In this document: positions 59,181-64,000 of the stretch, piece after piece | Layout of the letters: every line of letters begins with the position of its first letter | How positions within the stretch are numbered: the first letter of the stretch is position 1 | Source of the DNA: Phytomonospora sp040655735 | Lineage (GTDB): Bacteria > Actinomycetota > Actinomycetes > Mycobacteriales > Micromonosporaceae | Assembly: GCF_040655735.1 (NCBI RefSeq) | Contig: NZ_JBFAKK010000009.1 | Location: forward strand, 124,001-188,000 | DNA length: 64,000 bases | Reading direction: 5' to 3' | The notes under the pieces: model-generated | What the model was told of the DNA's origin: nothing | The model's database searches: none | The model's input: only the letters and a program-made list of their open reading frames with translations | Translations under genes and position numbers: made by a program

Positions 59181-59508
59181 CGTCCTCGGTGTGCCACCGG
59201 GCCTTGCGGAGGTCGAGCCTCGGCATGTGCCCGGTGGCGGCGCGCCCGGCGTCCTTGAGCGGCGTGCCCTCCTCGCGGTAGTGGGCGAGGGCGCGCTGCT
59301 CGTGGCCGGGCAGGAACTTCCCGTCGGCGCGCACCACCCGCCACCAGGCGACGGCCGATCCGTAGAGGGTCATGACACGCCCGACCTGCCGCGGTCCGCC
59401 CTCCTCAAGCCATTCGGCGAGGTCGCCATAGGTCATGACCTTTCCCGGCGGGATCAGCTCGGCGGCGGCCAGGACCCGCTCGGCGTATTCGGGGAGTTCG
59501 TCGATCAC
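59167..59508 (-). CDS. Alkyltransferase-like (ATL) DNA repair protein
   Basis: A 113-residue MGMT-type DNA-binding domain. DNA-recognition helix segment PRQVGRVM (39-46) and active-site strand WWRVVRADG (55-63) are aligned with the PCHR of MGMT, but Trp55 stands where the catalytic Cys should be. ATL proteins bind O6-alkylguanine without reversing it and hand lesions to nucleotide excision repair. It starts at GTG 59506-59508, overlapping the upstream stop. Confidence 0.88.
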   Translation of the reverse strand: MIDELPEYAERVLAAAELIPPGKVMTYGDLAEWLEEGGPRQVGRVMTLYGSAVAWWRVVRADGKFLPGHEQRALAHYREEGTPLKDAGRAATGHMPRLDLRKARWHTEDVSPE

Positions 59509-60395
59509 CGCACCATCATGCCGCCGACGGTTTCCCCGCGCCCCGGGTGGCAGGCCCGGGCCACCGCGCGCTTGAGCATCGCCTTGACGAAGACACGGTG
59601 GAAGGGCGTCACGAGGCCGAAGTAGAGGCGCTCGCGGCGGCTGCGCAGCCGCACGAGGGTCGACATGTGCAGGCGGTCGCCGGTGAGGAGGACCGAGACG
59701 CGGAAGTCCACCGGGGACGTGTCGCCGATGAGGATCTCGCGTCCGGCGGCGGCGTGGGTGGGGAAGGGCCGGTGGAGGAAGATCGCCGAGGCCCAGGCGG
59801 CCGGGTCGGCCGACATTCCCGGGCGCAGGCGGATCGTGAAGGAGTCGCGGTAGTCGACATGTTCGAAGGCCCCATGGGCGAGGGCCGCCTCGGCGGGAAT
59901 GTCGTCGCCGCGGGGCTTGTCGCGCAAGACGAGGCGGCGGCACACCCGGACCCACGCGCTCATGCGGTGGGGGCGGGCGAGGCGCCCGGTGGCGGCGCGT
60001 TCGATGTTGTCCAGCGACTCCTCGATCAGGGCGTCGTGGCACCAGCGGATCATGAGCGGCCAGGTCAGACGGCCGGCGCCGGTGGCCCGGCCTTCGAGGA
60101 CATGGGTGACGACGCTGCGGCCGGGGCCGGCGGCGGTCACCTCGAACTCGTGGAAGCCCTCGACGCCGATCCCGGGGTGGAAGGCGAAGCGGACTCGGCC
60201 GGGTTCGCACTCGGCGACCTCATAGCGGACCGGCCCGTGCCCTCCCGAGGCGCCGACCGACAGGGGCCGGTCGAGGCGCAGGGGCCACCAGGTCGGGGTG
60301 GGCCAGACGCGGTCGCCGACGGCGGCGAGCGTGCCGAGCAGATCCGAGACGAGCGGGGCGGGGGCGTCGACGACGCGGGTGTGGACGTTTCGCAC
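59505..60395 (-). CDS. SRPBCC domain fused to DUF2867-like domain
   Basis: A 296-residue protein. Residues 1-130 read as a START/SRPBCC lipid-binding fold (FHPGIGVEGFHEFEVTAAGPGRSVVTHVLEG, in parts). Residues from about 170 resemble DUF2867 (DYRDSFTIRLRPG, VSVLLTGDRLHMSTLVRLRSRRERLYFGLVTPFHRVFVKAML in blocks). DUF2867 often follows an NAD-binding fold, so this pairing is unusual. It is cotranscribed with ATL and divergent from TetR, whose operators lie at its start. Confidence 0.75.
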   Translation of the reverse strand: MRNVHTRVVDAPAPLVSDLLGTLAAVGDRVWPTPTWWPLRLDRPLSVGASGGHGPVRYEVAECEPGRVRFAFHPGIGVEGFHEFEVTAAGPGRSVVTHVLEGRATGAGRLTWPLMIRWCHDALIEESLDNIERAATGRLARPHRMSAWVRVCRRLVLRDKPRGDDIPAEAALAHGAFEHVDYRDSFTIRLRPGMSADPAAWASAIFLHRPFPTHAAAGREILIGDTSPVDFRVSVLLTGDRLHMSTLVRLRSRRERLYFGLVTPFHRVFVKAMLKRAVARACHPGRGETVGGMMVR

Positions 60396-60411
60396 GGTGA
60401 CCTCCGAGGTT

Positions 60412-60453
60412 CCATACGCGACCGTATGGTCCGACCGTACGCTAGCGTATGGT
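60412..60453. promoter_or_regulatory. Two palindromic TetR operators
   Basis: Site 1: CCATACG (60412-60418) and CGTATGG (60423-60429), perfect with a 4-nt spacer. Site 2: ACCGTACG (60434-60441) and CGTATGGT (60446-60453), one mismatch, same spacer. The second overlaps the first ATG of the TetR gene. Shared half-site sequence strongly suggests one regulator. Confidence 0.75.
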
Positions 60454-61039
60454 CATGACGCAACGTGGTACGCGCCTCAGCGCCGAGGACTGGGCCGACG
60501 CCGCCTTGGAGGCCCTCGGGCGCGGCGGACTCGCCGCCGTGGCGGTCGAACCGCTCGCCACGAGGCTCGACACCACCAAGGGCAGCTTCTACTGGCACTT
60601 CCGCAACCGCGACGCCCTCATCGAGGCGGCTCTCCTGCGCTGGGAGGAACGCGGAACGACACAGGTCATCGCCGACATCGAGACCGACCCCGACCCGGTC
60701 GCAAAACTCCGCCGGCTCTTCGCCACCGTCATCGGCCACGGCCTCACCCACCGCATCGAGCTGTCCCTGCTCGCCTCGGCGGACCATCCGGCCGTCGGAC
60801 CGGTCCTGCGACGCATCGGCGAGCGCCGCGTCGCCTATGTCGCGCAGCTCTTCGGGGAGGTGGGCTTCGAGGCGGCCGAGGCACACCGCCGGGCACTGAT
60901 CGGTGTCAGCGTCTATCTCGGCAACACGCAGCTGGCCAGCACCGCGCCCTCGGTCCTGCCCGCCACCGACGCCGAACGGCTCGCGCTGATCTCCTCGACG
61001 GTCGACGCGCTCCTGGCGGGTGCGCCCGGGCCCTTCTGA
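60449..61039 (+). CDS. TetR-family regulator
   Basis: A 196-residue repressor (194 if it starts at the second ATG, 60455). Helix-turn-helix LEALGRGGLAAVAVEPLATRLDTTKGSFYWHFRNRDALI, recognised by TKGSFYWHF. A helical effector domain follows. The first ATG lies inside operator 2, so the true start may be 60455. It probably represses itself and the divergent SRPBCC-ATL operon. Confidence 0.9.
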   Translation: MVMTQRGTRLSAEDWADAALEALGRGGLAAVAVEPLATRLDTTKGSFYWHFRNRDALIEAALLRWEERGTTQVIADIETDPDPVAKLRRLFATVIGHGLTHRIELSLLASADHPAVGPVLRRIGERRVAYVAQLFGEVGFEAAEAHRRALIGVSVYLGNTQLASTAPSVLPATDAERLALISSTVDALLAGAPGPF

Positions 61040-61054
61040 CGCTACGATCGCGGC

Positions 61055-61264
61055 ATGCCACGCTACGACTACCGCTGCCGCGCCTGCGGAGCCACCTTCG
61101 AGCTCACCCGCCCGATGAGCGAGTCGAGCGACCCCGCGACCTGCCCGCAGGGACACGAGGACTCGGTCAAACTGCTGTCGACGGTCGGCCTGACCGGAGG
61201 GGCGGCCGCGCCCGTCGGAGGCGGTGGCGGCGGGGGCTGCTGCGGTGGAGGCTGCTGCTCCTAA
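61055..61264 (+). CDS. FmdB-type zinc ribbon protein
   Basis: A 69-residue protein. N-terminal zinc ribbon MPRYDYRCRACGATFELTRPM with C8, C11 and later TCPQGHEDS (C30), the FmdB/YHS-like pattern with a fourth ligand unclear. A Gly/Cys-rich tail ends in CCGGGCCS. These proteins are thought to regulate or chaperone metal enzymes; no target is known. It overlaps the PrsW gene by 4 nt. Confidence 0.88.
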   Translation: MPRYDYRCRACGATFELTRPMSESSDPATCPQGHEDSVKLLSTVGLTGGAAAPVGGGGGGGCCGGGCCS

Positions 61265-62493
61265 CGGGGTTCGGCCCCGACATCCTCGCCATCCTGCTTG
61301 CGGGTCTTGCGGCCGATCCGGCGCTTGGCCGGTGAACTCAGCTCCTCGCGGATGGACAGGATGTTCGCCCGCCCGACGAGCACGTCCGGCGCGGTCGCCA
61401 GGTCCCCGTCGGCCCGCTCGCACCTCGCCTTGGCCTCGCCCAGGACGACCTGCGCGCGCTGGAGCCTGCGCACGATCCGCTTGCCGTAGAGGCCGTAGTC
61501 CTTCGCGGCCTTCTTGCGCGCCAGCCGACGCGTGCGCAGCGTCCGCATCGACTCCAGCTCCTCGGGCCTGACCACCGCCTCGGGCTCGTCGCGCATGATC
61601 TCGATGAACCAGTGCCACTCGCGCCGGGCCGAGATGCGGTACAGGACGAAGAAGAAGATCAGGATCAGCGCGCCCTTGCCGTAGACGGCGAAGAAGGCCA
61701 GCCCCTTGGGCAGCCACGCCGGCAGCGGCGAGTTCCACAGGAAGTGCAGCGCCCAGGCGGCGAAGAAGCACAGGGCGGCAACGCCGTAGCGCACCCACCG
61801 CTTGCGGCCGGTCTGCGTGACCGCGAAGGCGATGCCGAGCCCGGCAACCCCGCTGTAGACGGGGTGGCTCCACGGGCCGGCGATGAAGATCCGCAGCAGC
61901 GTCACCGACACCGAGCCGGACAGGTCGCTGTTGGGATTGCTCACGGCGTTGTTGATGGCGTAGGACAGGTTCTCCACGACCTGGAAGCCCAGCCCCACGA
62001 AGGCGCCGTAGATCAGTCCGTCCATCGAGCGCTGGAAGTGCTCGCGCACGATCAGCACCAGGCAGACCACGCCCAGGGTCTTGATCCACTCCTCGTTGAT
62101 CGGTCCGGCCAGCGCCGCGCCCCACTTGGTGGCGAAGTCGACCCCGTAGGCCTTCGTGATCAGCGAGACCATCGCGTTGTTGGCGATGATCGCGATCGAC
62201 GTGGCCACCAGCGCGCCCCACAGCAGCGCCGCCGCGCGGACCGCCGCCGGCTCGCGCTCGAAGAGGTCCATCCGGCCCAGGATCCAGATGAACACCGCCG
62301 CCAGCACCGCGTTGAGCCCGATCGGCACGAACAGCGCGCCCGCCAGGTGGTCGAAGGCGCCGCTGAACTTGTCGCCGACGTAGAGCAGCCCGAACGCCAG
62401 CAGCCCCACGTACAGCCAGAACGCCGGCCTGCGGACCCGCACGAAAGTGCCCTGGCCCTCCATGACCACGCGCGTCATCACATCAGGCGACAT
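61261..62493 (-). CDS. PrsW-family intramembrane metalloprotease
   Basis: A 410-residue membrane protein with eight or so helices. PrsW motifs are intact: EExxK in NEEWIKT, FxxxEN in GFQVVENLSY, the His-containing HPVYSGVAGLG and HxxxN in LHFLWN. PrsW cleaves anti-sigma factors in Bacillus. The C-terminal 90 residues form a charged helical tail (LRTRRLARKKAAKDYGLYGKR in parts). It overlaps the upstream small membrane gene by 11 nt. Confidence 0.9.
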   Translation of the reverse strand: MSPDVMTRVVMEGQGTFVRVRRPAFWLYVGLLAFGLLYVGDKFSGAFDHLAGALFVPIGLNAVLAAVFIWILGRMDLFEREPAAVRAAALLWGALVATSIAIIANNAMVSLITKAYGVDFATKWGAALAGPINEEWIKTLGVVCLVLIVREHFQRSMDGLIYGAFVGLGFQVVENLSYAINNAVSNPNSDLSGSVSVTLLRIFIAGPWSHPVYSGVAGLGIAFAVTQTGRKRWVRYGVAALCFFAAWALHFLWNSPLPAWLPKGLAFFAVYGKGALILIFFFVLYRISARREWHWFIEIMRDEPEAVVRPEELESMRTLRTRRLARKKAAKDYGLYGKRIVRRLQRAQVVLGEAKARCERADGDLATAPDVLVGRANILSIREELSSPAKRRIGRKTRKQDGEDVGAEPR

Positions 62494-63085
62494 CGCTCAC
62501 CTCAAGGGTCGCCAGGATGGCGGTGATGTCGTTGAGCTGGTCCTCCAGCCGCCCGAGCGGTGCGACGGCCACGATCACGGCGGCCACCGGGCCCTTGCCG
62601 ACCACGATCAGCGCGCCGCTGTAGCGCTCGCCGGTCAGGTCGCCCCAGTAGCCGCTCAGACCGGTGGGGGTGGTGTAGGCGCGCGAACCGGTCTCGAACA
62701 GGACGCGGTCGCCCATCCGCAGATCGCGGGCCTGCCGCTCGAAGAGGACGAGGATGTCGTCGACACCGCCGATGGCGCTGGTGCGCACCACGACGGGACT
62801 GTGCACGAGGGTCACGGCGCTCGGGCGGTTCGAACCGGTCTCGGTGATCCAGCCGTCGCCGGGGACGGTGAACCACGCGCTGCCCTTGCCGGCCGCTCCC
62901 GGGTTGGAGCTGGCCTGGAGCGTGATGACGGTCCCGGCGGCGACCCCTTCGTCGCCGTCCACCGCGGAGTCCAACTGGGTCCACAGCACGGCGGGGGCGA
63001 AGACGGCCAGCGCTAGCAGAACCGCCGACCAGAGCCTCCCCCGCTCCAGCCCGAACCTGTTGAGACGTACCGCGCCTTCGATCAC
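62483..63085 (-). CDS. Membrane-anchored extracytoplasmic protein
   Basis: A 200-residue protein with one N-terminal membrane segment (WSAVLLALAVFAPAVLW, about 19-35), an extracytoplasmic domain of beta-type spacing (SNPGAAGKGSAWFTVPGDGW, SIRT-like), and a hydrophobic C-terminal stretch. No family is recognised. It overlaps prsW by 11 nt and likely acts with it. Confidence 0.68.
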   Translation of the reverse strand: MIEGAVRLNRFGLERGRLWSAVLLALAVFAPAVLWTQLDSAVDGDEGVAAGTVITLQASSNPGAAGKGSAWFTVPGDGWITETGSNRPSAVTLVHSPVVVRTSAIGGVDDILVLFERQARDLRMGDRVLFETGSRAYTTPTGLSGYWGDLTGERYSGALIVVGKGPVAAVIVAVAPLGRLEDQLNDITAILATLEVSDVA

Positions 63086-63178
63086 GTCCGCCCCTCCGTG
63101 ACGTTCGGTGCCGCCTGTCCACTTAGCAGCTTATGTGCTCTGGGCAGCCGATTCGCCGGGCACCGCATAAAGAACGCG

Positions 63179-63205
63179 GCCCCCGGCACGTCATGTGCCG
63201 GGGGC
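63179..63205 (-). terminator. Terminator of ilvE
   Basis: A perfect 11-bp stem (GCCCCCGGCAC, 63179-63189, with 63195-63205) and a GTCAT loop. The minus-strand tail is CGCGUUCUUU. It lies 20 bp after the ilvE stop codon. Confidence 0.8.
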
Positions 63206-63224
63206 TCCTGAGACCGGTTTCCGG

Positions 63225-64000
63225 TCAGGCGACGCGGGTGATCCAGCCGTGCTTGTCGGGGGCGATCCCGTGCTGGATGTCGAGCAGCGCCTGGCGCAGC
63301 TTCATGGTCAGCTCACCGGCCTTGCCGCCGCCGACCTCGATGTCGCCGGAGTGGCCTTTGGCGACACCGATCGGCGTGATCACCGCGGCGGTGCCGCAGG
63401 CGAAGACCTCGGTGAGGCTGCCGTCGGCGGCGTCGGCGCGCCACTCGTCGATCGAGTACGCGCGCTCGACGAAGGTGTAGCCGAGATCGCGGGCGAGGGT
63501 CGCGATGGCGTCACGGGTGATGCCCGGCAGGATCGTGCCGAGTTCCGGCGTGACGATCGTGCGCTCGGCGTCGTAGACGTAGAAGACGTTCATGCCGCCG
63601 AGCTCGTCGACGTACTTGCGGTGCACGGCGTCGAGGAAGACGACCTGCTCGCAGCCCCGCTCGATCGCCTCGGCCTGCGGCAGCAGCGAGGTCGCGTAGT
63701 TGCCGCCGCACTTGGCCGCGCCCGTGCCGCCGGGGGCCGCGCGGGTGTAGTCCTCCGAGACCCACACCGAGATCGGCTTGGGGCCCTCCTTGAAGTAGGC
63801 CGCGGCCGGGGAGGCGATCACGCAGTACAGGTACTCCTTCGCCGGGCGCACACCCAGGAAGGCCTCCGAGGCGAACATGAACGGCCGCAGGTACAGGCTC
63901 GACTCGGCGTCGGCCGGGATCCACGCGCGGTCGATGTCGATCAGGCGCTGGAGCGACTCCAGGAACAACTCCTCCGGCATCGCCGGCATCGCCATGCGCG
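63225..64000 (-). CDS. ilvE: Branched-chain amino acid aminotransferase (5' end outside window)
   Basis: About 258 C-terminal residues of IlvE, a PLP-dependent class IV aminotransferase that makes and breaks Leu, Ile and Val. The PLP lysine is in AAKCGGNYATSL, followed by QVVFLDAVHRKYVDELGGMNVFYVYD (in parts), a later TPELGTILPGITRDAI and the substrate segment EVFACGTAAVITPIG. Roughly 100 N-terminal residues lie beyond the window edge. It is the last step for the products of leuCD and cimA. Confidence 0.95.
   Translation of the reverse strand, partial: RMAMPAMPEELFLESLQRLIDIDRAWIPADAESSLYLRPFMFASEAFLGVRPAKEYLYCVIASPAAAYFKEGPKPISVWVSEDYTRAAPGGTGAAKCGGNYATSLLPQAEAIERGCEQVVFLDAVHRKYVDELGGMNVFYVYDAERTIVTPELGTILPGITRDAIATLARDLGYTFVERAYSIDEWRADAADGSLTEVFACGTAAVITPIGVAKGHSGDIEVGGGKAGELTMKLRQALLDIQHGIAPDKHGWITRVA

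Noticed and set aside
1..64000. CRISPR arrays, insertion sequences or phage genes
   Set aside because: No regularly spaced repeats, transposase, integrase or capsid-like frames were found on either strand.

Overview
The window is 64 kb of dense, high-GC actinobacterial chromosome. Evidence for this is the uniformly GC-rich third positions, frequent GTG (and some TTG) starts, a lysine/alanine-tailed HU, CofC (coenzyme F420 biosynthesis), an NdgR-type IclR regulator beside leuCD, and the gene order rpmB-thiL-Lrp-DUF3515-gpsA-plsC-cofC-ppk-mutT1-hup-leuD-leuC-ndgR-tRNA-Gln/Glu-gltX. That order is the conserved neighbourhood known from mycobacteria and streptomycetes. The genus cannot be fixed from the sequence alone. 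No phage, insertion sequence, CRISPR array or replication origin was seen.

Layout. 1-13.6 kb: housekeeping block (ribosomal protein L28, thiamine-phosphate kinase, phospholipid precursor enzymes gpsA/plsC, F420 enzyme cofC, polyphosphate kinase with MutT1, a complete MraY, HU). The slot that usually holds D-Ala-D-Ala ligase carries two small membrane proteins instead, and about 1.6 kb between mraY and hup has no convincing gene. 13.8-17.9 kb: leucine biosynthesis (leuCD) with its divergent NdgR regulator over a 40-bp intergenic palindrome, then tRNA-Gln(CTG) and two identical tRNA-Glu(CTC) genes. 18.2-25.1 kb: a tripartite tricarboxylate transporter (tctCBA), a decayed ATP-grasp gene, a CitA/CitB-type two-component system and a second, orphan TctC lipoprotein. 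25.1-28.4 kb: a large membrane-anchored NACHT NTPase with an FGE-like segment, the best candidate for an undescribed (possibly defence) protein. 28.5-30.8 kb: gltX and an FAA-hydrolase-fold gene.

30.9-35.2 kb: a SenS/SenR/HbpS-like redox or haem sensing system, followed by a small ORF coupled to an unusual cytochrome P450. 35.2-39.8 kb: mixed accessory genes (acyltransferase with LysR regulator, MOSC protein, alpha/beta hydrolase with membrane partner). 39.8-44.2 kb: citramalate synthase (cimA) behind a leader-peptide attenuator, a PRPP-synthetase paralogue, and ahpCD. 44.3-64 kb: tandem Nudix genes, regulated catabolic pairs (esterase/TetR, amidohydrolase/GntR), a CPA1 antiporter, a SugE exporter, an asymmetric ABC exporter pair, an alkyltransferase-like DNA repair protein in a TetR-controlled operon, a PrsW membrane protease, and the 3' part of ilvE.

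How it fits together: branched-chain amino acid synthesis is spread over three places (leuCD, cimA, ilvE), with two visible control devices: the putative NdgR operator and the Leu/Ile-codon leader attenuator. Organic-acid uptake (tctCBA) appears tied to a dedicated two-component system plus an extra binding protein. Oxidative-stress functions recur (HbpS/SenRS, AhpCD, MutT1, ATL).
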